A model generated the notes under the pieces. That model was not told the DNA's origin. It saw only the letters and a program-made list of their open reading frames with translations, and searched no databases. The position numbers and the translations under genes were made by a program. A stretch of DNA of 64,000 nucleotides. Source: Caulobacter sp. BK020 (GTDB lineage Bacteria; Pseudomonadota; Alphaproteobacteria; Caulobacterales; Caulobacteraceae). Below, piece by piece: positions 17,698 through 26,264 of the stretch. Location of the stretch: assembly GCF_004342605.1 (NCBI RefSeq), contig NZ_SLZL01000019.1, positions 1-64,000 on the forward strand, in the 5' to 3' direction. How positions within the stretch are numbered: position 1 is the first letter of the stretch; the number at the start of each line of letters is the position of its first letter.

Positions 17698-20070
17698 TTA
17701 GCGAACCACCTGCACCGCCGCCAGCGCCTGGGCGCTCAGACCTTTGTCGCCCATGGCCGTCAGCTTGCCGGCCTTGTCGTCCCAGTGCAGCTTGACCGTC
17801 TTGCCGACACCCTTCTCGTAGGCGTTGGTCACGCCGTCGTCGTCATACAGGGTGAAGTCGGCGTCGCGGCCCGGATAGACCTTGACCGCGCTGATGGCCT
17901 GGGGCTGCGAGGTGTTCTGGATCGGCGCGCCCATGGGGATGATCGAGCCGGCGCGGACGAACAGCGGGATGGTGTCGATCGGCGCGTGGACGCTGATCGT
18001 CTGGCCGCCAGTGAACTTCTTGCCGGTCCAGTAGTCATACCAGTCGGCGCCGGCCGGCAGGTAGACGTCGCGGTCCTCGACGCCCTGGTCGGTGATCGGA
18101 GCCACCAGGAACGCCGGGCCGAACATGTACTGGTCGCCCAGGTTGACGACCTTCGGATCGTTCGGGAAGTCCATGAACAGGCCGCGCATGAACGGCGCGC
18201 CGGTTTCGTAGGTCGAATGGCCCATCGAATACAGGTATGGCATCAGGGCGTAGCGCAGCTTCAGGTACTTGGCGACCACGGCCTCGGCGCCCTTGCCGTA
18301 CGACCACACCTCGGTGTCCTTGCGCATGCCGTGCACGCGCAGGGTCGGGGTGAAGGTCCCGTACTGGAACCAGCGGGCGAACAGTTCCGGATAGTCGTTG
18401 TTCTGGCCCACCACGTCACGGGCGTCCGATGGATCCAGCAGCGGCGGCTTGGTCGCCGTGGTGGTCTGGGGCAGCCATTGCCAGCCGCCGATGTCGTTGC
18501 CCCAATAGGCGAAGCCCGAGGCGGTGAAGTTCAGGCCCGTGGGCACCTGGCGCTTGAGGGCTTCCCAGGTCGGCTGGATGTCGGACGACCAGAACAACGC
18601 GCCGTTGCGCTGGGCGCCGATATAGGCGGCGCGGGCCAGGATCAGGTTGCGCTTGTCGGGACGGTCGCGGCGCGAGCCCTCGGCCACGCCCTGGGTGTGG
18701 ACCAGCGGGAAGACGTTGCGGTAGCGGTCGCCCGAGCCGATGCTCCAGAAATAGCCTTCCGGCACCAGGTCCGGCTCGGTCTCGTCCAGCCAGAACCAGT
18801 CGAAGCCCTTGGAGGCGATGTTGTCGCGGATCTTGCCCCAGAACCATTCGCGGGCCTGGGGATTGGTGCTGTCGATCAGCCCGCCGGTGCGGTCGCTGCG
18901 GAACGGCAAGCCATCGACGACCTTGCCGTCCTTGTCCTTCAGCAGCCAGCCCTTGTCGGCCAGATAGTTGAAGTAGCGGCCTTCCTTCTCGAAGCGCGGC
19001 CAGACGCTGATGATGCTGTGCACGCCGTTGTCGTGCAGCTCCTTGTTCATCGCGGCGGGATCGGGGAACGCGGCTGGGTCGATGTCCAGCTGGCCCATGC
19101 GGGTCCAGTAGAACCAGTCCAGCACCATCACGTCCAGCGGATAGCCGCGGTCGCGATAGCCCTTGGCCACGTTCAGGATCTGGGCCTGGGTCTCGTAGCG
19201 GGCCTTGGACTGGATGTAGCCGAACGCGGCCTTGGGCGGCAGCGGGGTCACGCCGGTCAGCTTGCGGTAGCCGGCGTAGATCTCGTCATAGCTGCCGGTG
19301 ATCACGAAGAACGACACCCGCTCGCCGACCTTGGACTGCCACAGGGTGCGGCCGTTGACGGCCGGATAGACCTTGGTTTCCGACGGATTGTCCCAGAGAA
19401 CGCCATAGCCCTTGCTGGAAACCAGGAACGGCACGCAGACGGTCTCGCCATGCGGGGCGTCGTAGTCGTGCTTGCAGGTGATCGACCGGCCGCGCAGGTC
19501 GAGGATGCCTTCCTGGTTCTGGCCCAGGCCGTAGAAGTGCTCGTCCGCGCTGGTCGAGAAGCTGGCGCCGGCCTGGTAGGTCCGCTCGCCGTTGACCACG
19601 TGCGGCGACATTTCCCAGCCGTTCATAGCCACCAGGTCCGAGCCGTCGGCCTTGCGAATCTTGACCGAGACCGGCGGCAGGGACGGCGCGAAATAGCGGT
19701 CCATCTGCGACGGCGCGCCCGGCCAGGGCTGGGCGACGACTTCCAGCGACAGGGCGCCGGACGTGAAGATGTCGGCCCCGGCCTTCTGGTCGTGACGCCA
19801 GCCCTTGACATCGCTGTCGGCCAAAAAGCCGTAGCCGGGCGCCGCGGCGACCAGATCCTTGTCCTGGCTGATCGTCACCCGCACGATGTTGGGGGCGTAG
19901 GTCTCGACCGAGACGTAGGAGCCGTTGCGGTCCACCACCGCCATCGGCGCGGCCTGGGCGGCGGCCACCGGCATGGCCAGGTTGCCCGCGACGCCGACGG
20001 CCAGCGTCAGGGCCAGGCCCGAGACCAGTCCCGCCGACCAGCGGCGCGCGCCCTTGTTTAGCCGATCCAT
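17698..20070 (-). CDS. Secreted glycoside hydrolase family 31 enzyme (alpha-glucosidase/alpha-xylosidase type)
   Basis: A 790-residue exported enzyme. A signal peptide covers roughly residues 8-40 (VSGLALTLAVGVAGNLAMPV). Next come the N-terminal beta-sandwich (VRVTISQDKD, HFYGLGQNQEG) and the GH31 barrel with PLDVMVLDWFYW, the nucleophile segment GFDWFWLDETEPD and the acid/base region FWSSDIQPTW...YWGNDIGGW; the C-terminal beta domains follow, with DDDG near the end. GH31 enzymes cleave alpha-linked glucose or xylose. The active-site pattern lacks the KTDFGE of classical alpha-xylosidases, so substrate is open. ATG 20070 has a good site (GGGGAAGAAGCG). A GGTAACA half-site upstream may bind a LacI-type regulator (speculative). 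It lies between rplL and rpoB, unrelated to them. Confidence 0.9.
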   Translation of the reverse strand: MDRLNKGARRWSAGLVSGLALTLAVGVAGNLAMPVAAAQAAPMAVVDRNGSYVSVETYAPNIVRVTISQDKDLVAAAPGYGFLADSDVKGWRHDQKAGADIFTSGALSLEVVAQPWPGAPSQMDRYFAPSLPPVSVKIRKADGSDLVAMNGWEMSPHVVNGERTYQAGASFSTSADEHFYGLGQNQEGILDLRGRSITCKHDYDAPHGETVCVPFLVSSKGYGVLWDNPSETKVYPAVNGRTLWQSKVGERVSFFVITGSYDEIYAGYRKLTGVTPLPPKAAFGYIQSKARYETQAQILNVAKGYRDRGYPLDVMVLDWFYWTRMGQLDIDPAAFPDPAAMNKELHDNGVHSIISVWPRFEKEGRYFNYLADKGWLLKDKDGKVVDGLPFRSDRTGGLIDSTNPQAREWFWGKIRDNIASKGFDWFWLDETEPDLVPEGYFWSIGSGDRYRNVFPLVHTQGVAEGSRRDRPDKRNLILARAAYIGAQRNGALFWSSDIQPTWEALKRQVPTGLNFTASGFAYWGNDIGGWQWLPQTTTATKPPLLDPSDARDVVGQNNDYPELFARWFQYGTFTPTLRVHGMRKDTEVWSYGKGAEAVVAKYLKLRYALMPYLYSMGHSTYETGAPFMRGLFMDFPNDPKVVNLGDQYMFGPAFLVAPITDQGVEDRDVYLPAGADWYDYWTGKKFTGGQTISVHAPIDTIPLFVRAGSIIPMGAPIQNTSQPQAISAVKVYPGRDADFTLYDDDGVTNAYEKGVGKTVKLHWDDKAGKLTAMGDKGLSAQALAAVQVVR

Positions 20071-20164
20071 CGCTTCTTCCCCGGAAATGTTACCGCTATC
20101 TCTTGGGCGCATGGCTAGAGGTGCGGCCGGGCAGCGTCAACAGGATTGATACCAACAATGACGC

Positions 20165-20323
20165 TCAACCGCGCCGGACGGCCTTGCCGACTAGCGAAAG
20201 CGCCAGGCCGATCAGGCAGACGAAGAAGGCGATCTTGGCCAGGCCGCCGGCCACGTCGACGACGAAACCCAGCACGCCGAACACGATCATCAGCACCAGC
20301 AGGATGGCGGCCAGCTTCAGCAT
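20165..20323 (-). CDS. Small membrane protein, UPF0391/DUF1328 family
   Basis: A 52-residue protein with two membrane helices (MLKLAAILLVLMIVFGVLGF and AKIAFFVCLIGLALSLV) and a short basic tail (GKAVRRG), the layout and length of the UPF0391/DUF1328 family. Function unknown. I chose the ATG at 20323 because the extra nine upstream codons are not family-like. No clear ribosome-binding site is visible. It is followed by the GH31 gene on the same strand with 94 nt between them. Confidence 0.7.
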   Translation of the reverse strand: MLKLAAILLVLMIVFGVLGFVVDVAGGLAKIAFFVCLIGLALSLVGKAVRRG

Positions 20324-20366
20324 GGGCTGATAACGCCCACCCCGCGGCAAGGGTTGCCGCTTTATA

Positions 20367-20459
20367 TCAGATGCTGAGGTCCACGAAGTTGGGCACGGCC
20401 AGGCCGTTCTTGGCCTGGGCCTTGGCGCCGTCCATGGCGTCCTTGATCCTGGCCTTCAC
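20367..20459 (-). pseudogene. Possible remnant of a small gene downstream of rplL
   Basis: A minus-strand frame ends with AVKARIKDAMDGAKAQAKNG then LAVPNFVDLSI, which looks like real amphipathic protein sequence. The longer open frame reaches 20585, but its upstream part runs through the rplL terminator hairpin and cannot be coding. A GTG at 20459 would give a 31-residue peptide. I do not recognise a family; a decayed gene tail is the simplest reading. Confidence 0.3.
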
Positions 20460-20508
20460 GGCGGCGTCGATCCAGCAACGACCGCGCCAGAACGCCGCAG
20501 GCGGTCGG

Positions 20509-20548
20509 GCAAAAGAAAACGGCCCCGGAGGTTTCCCTCCGGGGCCGT
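20509..20548 (-). terminator. Rho-independent terminator of rplJL
   Basis: A perfect 13-bp stem (20519-20531 with 20536-20548). In minus-strand RNA the loop is the GNRA tetraloop GAAA and GTTTTCTTTTGC follows. It lies 72 nt past the rplL stop, so the rplJL transcript ends here and rpoBC is transcribed separately. Confidence 0.92.
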
Positions 20549-20620
20549 CAACTTGCGTCAGAGGCTGACGCCGGCAGTCCCTCACGCCCCCTCCTCAGAA
20601 GGCTTGGGCGTGGGCGTGAA

Positions 20621-21004
20621 TTACTTCACTTGGACGGTGGCGCCGGCTTCGGTCAGCTTCTTGGCGATTTCTTCGGCGACTTGCTTCGAGACGTTTTCGA
20701 CGACGTTCTGCGGAGCGCCTTCGACCAGGTCCTTGGCTTCCTTCAGGCCCAGGTCCGGACGGACGCCGCGGACTTCCTTGATCACGTTGATCTTCTTGTC
20801 GCCGCCGTTCGTCAGGACGACGGTGAATTCGGTTTGCTCTTCGGCGGCTTCGGCCGGAGCAGCGGCGGCGCCGCCGACAGCGGCGACGGCGACCGGCGCG
20901 GCGGCCGAGACGCCCCACTTTTCTTCGAGCAGCTTGGACAGCTCAGCGGCTTCCAGGACCGACAGGGTGGACAGTTCTTCAACCAGCTTTTCGAGCTTGG
21001 ACAT
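20621..21004 (-). CDS. rplL: 50S ribosomal protein L7/L12
   Basis: A 127-residue stalk protein that recruits translational GTPases to the ribosome. N-terminal dimer domain [20 protein letters not shown], an Ala/Glu-rich flexible hinge around residues 34-58, and the C-terminal domain with [16 protein letters not shown] and [14 protein letters not shown]. It starts 44 nt after rplJ, so the pair is co-transcribed and pentameric L10(L12)4 autoregulation is expected as in other bacteria. Confidence 0.98.
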   Translation of the reverse strand: MSKLEKLVEELSTLSVLEAAELSKLLEEKWGVSAAAPVAVAAVGGAAAAPAEAAEEQTEFTVVLTNGGDKKINVIKEVRGVRPDLGLKEAKDLVEGAPQNVVENVSKQVAEEIAKKLTEAGATVQVK

Positions 21005-21048
21005 GGGTAAGTTCCTTAGAGGATGAGGGATTTATGCGGAGATGACCG

Positions 21049-21567
21049 TTACGCGGCGTCTTTGGTCGCATAGGCGTTGAAGACGCGCGCCAGTTGGCCA
21101 GCCGGGGCCTGCAGGACGCCCGCGACCTTGGTCGCCGGAGCCTGGATGAGGCCGATGAGCTTGCCACGGATCTGGTCGAGCGACGGCAGCGTGGCCAGGG
21201 CCCGCACCGCGTTTTCGTCCAGAACGTTCGTCTGGCCCAGGATGCCGCCGACCAGCTTCAGCTTGTCGTTTTCCTTGGCGTACTGGGTGACGATCTTGGC
21301 GGCCGAAACAGGGTCCTTGCCATAGGCGATGGCGACCGGGCCGGTGAACAGGGCGTCGCCCTTTTCGCCGATCGAGCCGTCCAGAGCCTTCTGGACCAGG
21401 GTGTTCTTCACCACCTGGAACGTGCCCTCTTCCTTGCGGAGGCGGGCGCGCAGTTCAGTCATTTCCGCAACGGTCATGCCCGAATAGTGGGTCACGACGA
21501 CAGCGCCGGCGCCGGCGAAGACGCTTTTCAGCGACTCGATCGACTCCTGCTTTTGAGCGCGGTCCAT
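21049..21567 (-). CDS. rplJ: 50S ribosomal protein L10
   Basis: A 172-residue protein that anchors L7/L12 dimers to 23S rRNA. It starts MDRAQKQESIESLKSVFAGA and carries VVTHYSGMTVAEMTELRARL and FQVVKNTLVQKAL, all conserved in L10. A leader of roughly 270 nt separates it from the predicted promoter; in other bacteria this leader binds the L10-L12 complex for translational autoregulation. In this genome rplJL is split from rplKA by vapBC, a flavoprotein gene and a hydrolase gene. Confidence 0.98.
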   Translation of the reverse strand: MDRAQKQESIESLKSVFAGAGAVVVTHYSGMTVAEMTELRARLRKEEGTFQVVKNTLVQKALDGSIGEKGDALFTGPVAIAYGKDPVSAAKIVTQYAKENDKLKLVGGILGQTNVLDENAVRALATLPSLDQIRGKLIGLIQAPATKVAGVLQAPAGQLARVFNAYATKDAA

Positions 21568-21838
21568 TGCGGTCTCCTACTCAATTACAGCGGCCGGACC
21601 ATTCCGGCAGCCAAATGCGCGTCCCACGCGGGATCGCTCCCGCACGCGAGTTGCATCAGCCTGTTCCAAGGAAAGTCAGCCGCGCGTCCCATCCCGGAAG
21701 GAGGAATTGCGTGGTCTTGTCCATCCCTGTCTCCCGACGGCGAGGAAGGGCTCTTCCTCGATTATGGCGTTGGTGACCCCACGCCCCGCAGTTCTCAAAC
21801 AGGATCGCCGCCGGGCGAGCCCAGCGGAGAAGGGGCGG

Positions 21839-21867
21839 CGTATAGACGGTTTGGGGACGGATTTCAA
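21839..21867 (-). promoter_or_regulatory. Predicted rplJL promoter
   Basis: On the minus strand TTGAAA (21862-21867) and TATACG (21839-21844) are separated by exactly 17 bp. This places the start about 265-270 nt upstream of rplJ, leaving a leader able to hold the L10(L12)4 binding site. Between leader and gene, 21608-21640 also contains a G+C-rich hairpin. Confidence 0.6.
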
Positions 21868-21900
21868 CCGGGGCTCCAAATTGAATCCCTCACCTCTCAG

Positions 21901-22033
21901 CCGTCATTCCGGGTCTTGTGCCCGGAACCCCTCCGCCCGCCGCAAGTGCGGGAGGGGCGGTTCGCTGGCGAACCGCTTGCGTCTCACGTGTCAGCTGAAC
22001 CAGGGGTTCCGGGCACAAGGCCCGGAATGACGG
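21901..22033. repeat. Family B palindromic repeat, copy 1
   Basis: Two 32-nt arms (21901-21932 and 22002-22033) are inverted with one mismatch and enclose about 70 nt containing smaller hairpins. The arm core is CCGGGTCTTGTGCCCGG. Two further copies occur at 56673-56800 and 57791-57919. It occupies the gap between the divergent rplJ promoter and the hydrolase-HIT gene. Confidence 0.85.
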
Positions 22034-22105
22034 CTGAAATGAGGGCGCGGGCTAGCGTCCCTCCGGGGTTTCCGCATAACAGAAGTCGCAAAAAGGGGAC
22101 CCGTC

Positions 22106-23473
22106 ATGACACGCCTGTTCGCCGCCGGCCTAGCCGCTCTGATGCTGGCTGGCTTCGCCACGCCCGTCGACGCCGAGCCGCGCTTCGCCCCGATCCCGCA
22201 GGCCGTGGTCGCCGACCCGGCCCGCGATCCGGCCCACCCGGCGGACATGGCTGTCTTCACGGTCCCGACCGGCGGGGTGCGGGTCAACGCCATGATGTAC
22301 CTGGCCTCGGGCGACCGGCCGCATCCTACGATGCTGATGCTGCATGGCTTTCCCGGCAATGAGACCAACATCGACCTGATGCAGGCCGTGCGCCGGGCCG
22401 GCTGGAACGTGATGCGGATCAACTATCGCGGCTCGTGGGGCAGCCCCGGCAAGTTCTCGTTCGCCGGCAGCCGGGCCGACGGCGAGGCCGCCCTGGCCTT
22501 CCTGCGCGACCCGGCCAATGTCGCCAAATACCGCATCGACCCGAGCCGGATCGTGGTGGCCGGCCACAGCATGGGCGGCTTCATGGCCGCCGACGCGGTC
22601 GCCGCCGATCCCAAGGCGGCCGGCGCGATCCTGATCGACGCCTGGGACATCGGCAAGCAGAAGGCCGACCTCGTCGATCCGACCAAGCGCAAGGCGGCTC
22701 TGGAGGGCCTGCGCGAAAACACCCCGCCCCTGGCCGGAACCAGCGCCGAGCTGCTGGCCAGGGAGATCGAGACCACCTCCGCCAAGCTGGACCTGGAGGC
22801 GCTCAGCGCCCGGATCGCCGACCGGCCGCTGCTGCTGATCGGCGCCGAGCACGCCGGCGCGCCGACCACCCGCAAGCTGGCCGCCGCCGCCCGCCAGGCC
22901 CAGAACTCGCCCAAGGGGACGCTGACCGAAGCCTACATGGACACCGACCACAGCTTCTCCGACAGCCGCATCGCGCTGGAGGCCGAGGTCATTCGCTGGC
23001 TCGGCCAGTTCGATCCGGCCTCGGCCAAGGTGGGTACGCCGGGAATCCCGCTGAAGGCGGCCTATGACGAGACCAACCCGTTCGCCCGGATCATCCGCGG
23101 CGAGCTGCCCATCTTCAAGGTCTATGAGGACGACCAGGTGCTGGCCTTCATGGACTACGCCCCGGCCGAGCCGGGCCACGTGCTGGTGATCTCCAAGACC
23201 TCCAAGGCCCGCAACCTGCTGGAGATCTCGCCCCAGGACCTGTCGCGGCTAATGGCGGTAGCGGCCCGGGTCGGCCAGGCCCAGGTCGACGGCCTGGGCG
23301 TCGCGGGCTTCACCATCGTCCAGAACAACGGCGTCGGCCAGAGCGTGCCGCACCTGCACATCCACGTCATCCCGCGCGTGGCCGGCAAGCCGCTGATGTT
23401 CGTCGAGAACGCCAAGGGCGATCCGAAGGAAATCGAGGCGACGGCAGCAAAGATCAGAGGGGCGATGAAGTGA
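22106..23473 (+). CDS. Exported alpha/beta hydrolase fused to a HIT-family domain
   Basis: A 455-residue two-part protein. Residues 1-23 are a signal peptide ending VDA. Residues about 30-305 form an alpha/beta hydrolase: oxyanion-region LMLHGFPGNE, nucleophile elbow GHSMGG near residue 155, and a late DTDHSF histidine. Residues about 320-455 are a complete HIT domain beginning YDETNPFARIIRGELPI and containing the active-site HLHIHV. HIT proteins hydrolyse or transfer nucleotides and normally are cytoplasmic single-domain enzymes, so fusion behind a signal peptide is odd. An in-frame GTG at 23030 (V309) could start a free HIT protein, though its ribosome-binding site is poor. The fusion could be real, or the gene could yield two products. 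Confidence 0.85.
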   Translation: MTRLFAAGLAALMLAGFATPVDAEPRFAPIPQAVVADPARDPAHPADMAVFTVPTGGVRVNAMMYLASGDRPHPTMLMLHGFPGNETNIDLMQAVRRAGWNVMRINYRGSWGSPGKFSFAGSRADGEAALAFLRDPANVAKYRIDPSRIVVAGHSMGGFMAADAVAADPKAAGAILIDAWDIGKQKADLVDPTKRKAALEGLRENTPPLAGTSAELLAREIETTSAKLDLEALSARIADRPLLLIGAEHAGAPTTRKLAAAARQAQNSPKGTLTEAYMDTDHSFSDSRIALEAEVIRWLGQFDPASAKVGTPGIPLKAAYDETNPFARIIRGELPIFKVYEDDQVLAFMDYAPAEPGHVLVISKTSKARNLLEISPQDLSRLMAVAARVGQAQVDGLGVAGFTIVQNNGVGQSVPHLHIHVIPRVAGKPLMFVENAKGDPKEIEATAAKIRGAMK

Positions 23474-23488
23474 GCCCATCCTCTTCAT

Positions 23489-23609
23489 CCGCTCATCCCG
23501 GCGAAAGCCGGGACCCAAACTGATTTTCAGAAAAGAGCCGCGCCGCTCGAAGAGTTGCGATCGAGCTTGCTGGCTCAGCTTGGGTCCCGGCTTTCGCCGG
23601 GATGAGCGG
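23489..23609. repeat. Family A palindromic repeat, copy 1
   Basis: Perfect 30-nt inverted arms (23489-23518 and 23580-23609) around a 61-nt spacer. Arm core: CATCCCGGCGAAAGCCGGGA. The right arm extends into the 3' end of the flavoprotein gene and supplies its last residues. Located between the converging ends of the hydrolase-HIT and flavoprotein genes. Confidence 0.9.
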
Positions 23610-24819
23610 AGAGAACGGTCAAGGCTTGGCGCGCCGCCGCCACGCCGGTCGCGAAGCAGGCCTGCAGCAGGTAGCCGCCGGTCGGGGCCTCCCAGTCCAG
23701 CATCTCGCCGGCCACGAACACGCCGGGCGCGGCCTTCAGCTCCAGGCCGTCCAGCGCCTCGAACGACAGGCCGCCGGCGCAGGAGATGGCCCGCTCCAGG
23801 CCTTGCGTCCCGGTCAGCACGATCGGCGCGGCCTTGATCGCCGCCGCCAGGGCGTCGGGCGCGACCGGCAGGGCCAGGCCGTGCGCCTCGCGCAGCAGAC
23901 CGATCTCGACCGGCGACAGGTGGGCGGCCTTGCGCAGCCAGCTCGACAGCGATTGGCCGCCGCGTGGCCTGGACAGGCGCGCCGTCAGCGGGGCCAGGGG
24001 GATGTCGGGCCGCAGGTCGATCTCCAGCGTCGCCGAGCCCCTGGCCTCGACCGCGTCGCGCAGGGCCGCCGACAGCGCATAGACCGCCCCGCCCTCCAGG
24101 CCATAGCCGGCCGCCAGGGCGTCGCCGCGCGAGGTCCGCCCTTCGAAGCTCAGGGCCACGTTCTTCAAGGGGGAGCCGGAGAACCGCTCGCGGAACACCT
24201 CGGTCCAGCCCACGGTGAAGCCCACATTGGCCGGCCGGAACGGCGTCACCGCCGCGCCGCGCGCCCCCAGCCAGGGCGCCCACGCGCCGTCCGAGCCCAG
24301 TCTCGACCAACTGGCCCCGCCCAGGGCCAGGATCGTGGCGCGCGGCCGCACGCGGCGCGGTCCGTCGGGCGTGTCGAAGGTCAGGTCGCCGGCCGGGTTC
24401 CAGCCGGTCCAGGCCGAACGGAGGTTCAGGGCCACGCCCTGCCCTTCCAGCCGCGCGATCCAGGCCCGCAGCAGGGGTGAAGCCTTCAGCGCCGTGGGGA
24501 ACACCCGGCCGCTGCTGCCGACGAAGATGGCCTGGCCCAGCCCCCCGGCCCAGGCCACGAGGTCGGCCGGCGTGAAGGCCTCCAGCATCGGCCGCAGGAC
24601 CGGCGCGGCGTCGCCGTAGCGGGCCACGAACCGCTCGAAGTCCTCGGAATGGGTCAGGTTCAGTCCGCCGCGCCCGGCCATCAGGAACTTGCGGCCCAGG
24701 GTCGGCATGCGCTCGAACACCGCCACCGACAGCCCGGCCGCGCTCAGTACCTCCGCCGCGATCAACCCGGCCGGCCCGCCGCCGACCACGGCGACGTCTG
24801 GAGTGACGACGAGGGTCAC
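23575..24819 (-). CDS. HI0933-like flavoprotein (NAD(P)/FAD-dependent oxidoreductase)
   Basis: A 414-residue FAD protein. The dinucleotide-binding motif VAVVGGGPAGLIAAE is near residue 9, GRKFLMAGRGGLNLTHSE follows, and the C-terminal FAD motif reads GEMLDWEAPTGGYLLQACFA. This pattern fits the TIGR03862/HI0933 group, whose physiological reaction is not well defined. The start is a GTG at 24819 overlapping the vapC stop by 4 nt (GTGA); no good ATG exists. The last residues (SAHPGESRDPS) are translated from the family A palindromic repeat, so the native C terminus was probably replaced or extended by repeat insertion. Confidence 0.86.
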   Translation of the reverse strand: MTLVVTPDVAVVGGGPAGLIAAEVLSAAGLSVAVFERMPTLGRKFLMAGRGGLNLTHSEDFERFVARYGDAAPVLRPMLEAFTPADLVAWAGGLGQAIFVGSSGRVFPTALKASPLLRAWIARLEGQGVALNLRSAWTGWNPAGDLTFDTPDGPRRVRPRATILALGGASWSRLGSDGAWAPWLGARGAAVTPFRPANVGFTVGWTEVFRERFSGSPLKNVALSFEGRTSRGDALAAGYGLEGGAVYALSAALRDAVEARGSATLEIDLRPDIPLAPLTARLSRPRGGQSLSSWLRKAAHLSPVEIGLLREAHGLALPVAPDALAAAIKAAPIVLTGTQGLERAISCAGGLSFEALDGLELKAAPGVFVAGEMLDWEAPTGGYLLQACFATGVAAARQALTVLSAHPGESRDPS

Positions 24820-25211
24820 GCGGGCTCGATGTCGGTCAGCGCGAAGTCGTCGCCCTTGTAGAGCAAGGGCACGCCATGGGTCTTGGCGCAGGCGTAGGCG
24901 AAGCAGTCGCCCATGTTCAGCTTGGCGGGGTGAACGCCCTTGCCGAAGCGAGCATGGGCGTCGAGGGCGATCGCGCCCTCCATGGCGCCGATCTCGACCA
25001 GCCGCGCGCCAAAGCCGGCCTGAAGATTGCTCAAGCGCGTGTTCGCTTCCGCCACGGTGTGCTCCGTCTCTCGCACGATGACCCGGACGGTCTCCCAATT
25101 GGCGACAGCCGAGGTCAGCACGACCTCGGCGTCGATCAGGGCCTCTCTGAACTTGGCGCGTTCGGGCTCGTTGAGGGCGATGGCCGACCAGGCCGAGGCG
25201 TCAACGAACAT
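24816..25211 (-). CDS. vapC: VapC-type PIN-domain ribonuclease toxin
   Basis: A 131-residue PIN-domain protein. The acidic Mg-binding residues expected in the family are visible: FVDASAW near residue 4, NWETV near residue 40, and MGDCFAYACAK plus GDDFAL in the C-terminal half. VapC toxins cleave tRNA or rRNA and are held inactive by VapB. Its ATG shares one base with the vapB stop (TGATG), the typical translationally coupled arrangement. It overlaps the next gene by 4 nt, so the flavoprotein may be co-transcribed. Confidence 0.93.
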   Translation of the reverse strand: MFVDASAWSAIALNEPERAKFREALIDAEVVLTSAVANWETVRVIVRETEHTVAEANTRLSNLQAGFGARLVEIGAMEGAIALDAHARFGKGVHPAKLNMGDCFAYACAKTHGVPLLYKGDDFALTDIEPA

Positions 25212-25450
25212 CAGTCGCCGTTGATCATGTCGATGAATGCGCGGTCGGCCTTCAGGCCCGTTCGCGGGGCCGCGTCGAATTCAGCGAGAACGGCGTCGAT
25301 CTTGGCCAGTTTCTCGGCCCGCGCCTTAGCGTCCGCCTCGCTCGCGCGGCGAACGGCCAGCTTGATGGCGTCGGTGATGCCGACGCGGTTGTTCTCCGCG
25401 TATTGGCGCACCATGGCGTCGGCTTCCGGGTCGCGAACGTGGAAGGGCAT
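25211..25450 (-). CDS. vapB: VapB-type antitoxin
   Basis: A 79-residue antitoxin of the PSK/VapB type. The N terminus MPFHVRDPEADAMVRQYAEN and the helix GITDAIKLAVRRASE are the DNA-binding part of this group; the charged middle and FDAAPRTGLKADRAFIDMI C terminus wrap the toxin. It directly precedes vapC and lies just downstream of a palindromic operator overlapping its promoter, as expected for autorepression by VapBC. Confidence 0.9.
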   Translation of the reverse strand: MPFHVRDPEADAMVRQYAENNRVGITDAIKLAVRRASEADAKARAEKLAKIDAVLAEFDAAPRTGLKADRAFIDMINGD

Positions 25451-25458
25451 CTGAACCT

Positions 25459-25499
25459 CCGTCTAGACGGAAGATAGCATTGGCTAGACGAGCCAACAA
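25459..25499 (-). promoter_or_regulatory. vapBC promoter with palindromic operator
   Basis: The perfect palindrome CCGTCTAGACGG (25459-25470) starts 8 nt upstream of the vapB start. Above it on the minus strand are TATCTT (25471-25476, -10) and TTGTTG (25494-25499, -35) separated by 17 bp. The spacer carries a second dyad (TGGCT...AGCCA, 25481-25495) with a CTAGAC core like that of the palindrome. This is a typical autoregulated toxin-antitoxin control region. Confidence 0.65.
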
Positions 25500-25507
25500 C
25501 TCGCGCC

Positions 25508-25547
25508 CGAAACGCAAAGCGGGCGCTGGATCGCTCCAGCGCCCGCT
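25508..25547 (-). terminator. Rho-independent terminator of rplKA
   Basis: A perfect 13-bp stem (25518-25530 with 25535-25547) with the GNRA tetraloop GCGA in minus-strand RNA, then TTGCGTTTC. It lies 23 nt past rplA and isolates the ribosomal transcript from vapBC. Confidence 0.88.
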
Positions 25548-25570
25548 CGCTTGGTTCAGGTGTCGAAGGC

Positions 25571-26260
25571 TCAGGCGTTGACCGAGGCGACGTCGACCTT
25601 GAAGCCCGGGCCCATCGTCGAGGACAGGCCGATGCGCTTCACATAGACGCCCTTGGCGCCCGACGGCTTGGCGCGGTTCAGCGCTTCGACCAGGGCCTTG
25701 ACGTTGACCAGCAGGGCTTCGTCGCTGAACGAGACCTTGCCGATGCCGGCGTGGACGATGCCCGCCTTCTCGACGCGGAACTCGACGGCGCCGCCCTTGG
25801 CGTCCTTCACGGCCTGCGCGACGTTCGGGGTCACGGTGCCGACCTTCGGGTTCGGCATCAGGCCGCGCGGGCCCAGCACCTTACCGAGGCGACCGACCAG
25901 GGCCATCATGTCCGGGGTCGCGATGACGCGATCGAAGTCCATGAAGCCGCCGGCGATCTTTTCGTACAGGTCTTCGGCGCCGACGTGCTCGGCGCCAGCG
26001 GCGGTCGCTTCGGCCGCCTTGGCGTCCTTGGCGAACACGGCGACGCGGACGTCGCGGCCGGTGCCCGACGGCAGGTTCACCACGCCGCGGACCTGCTGGT
26101 CGGCGTGACGCGGGTCGACGCCGAGGTTGACCGAGATCTCGACGGATTCGTCGAACTTGGCCTTGGCGTTGGCCTTGACCAGGGCGATGGCGTCGGCGAC
26201 GGCGTGGGCGGCGTCACGATCGCCGGTCCAGGCCTGGATGCGCTTGGGTTGCTTGGCCAT
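25571..26260 (-). CDS. rplA: 50S ribosomal protein L1
   Basis: A 229-residue protein of the L1 stalk that guides deacylated tRNA out of the E site. It contains [51 protein letters not shown] then [11 protein letters not shown], the core L1 signature, and the end [12 protein letters not shown]. It follows rplK by 4 nt. In most bacteria L1 represses rplKA translation by binding the rplK leader; the leader here is long enough for that. Confidence 0.98.
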   Translation of the reverse strand: MAKQPKRIQAWTGDRDAAHAVADAIALVKANAKAKFDESVEISVNLGVDPRHADQQVRGVVNLPSGTGRDVRVAVFAKDAKAAEATAAGAEHVGAEDLYEKIAGGFMDFDRVIATPDMMALVGRLGKVLGPRGLMPNPKVGTVTPNVAQAVKDAKGGAVEFRVEKAGIVHAGIGKVSFSDEALLVNVKALVEALNRAKPSGAKGVYVKRIGLSSTMGPGFKVDVASVNA

Positions 26261-26264
26261 GGTC

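Noticed and set aside
20367..20585. 72-residue minus-strand protein between DUF1328 and rplL
   Set aside because: Its first half would be translated through the rplL terminator hairpin; at most the last 31 codons could be a remnant, which is listed with low confidence.
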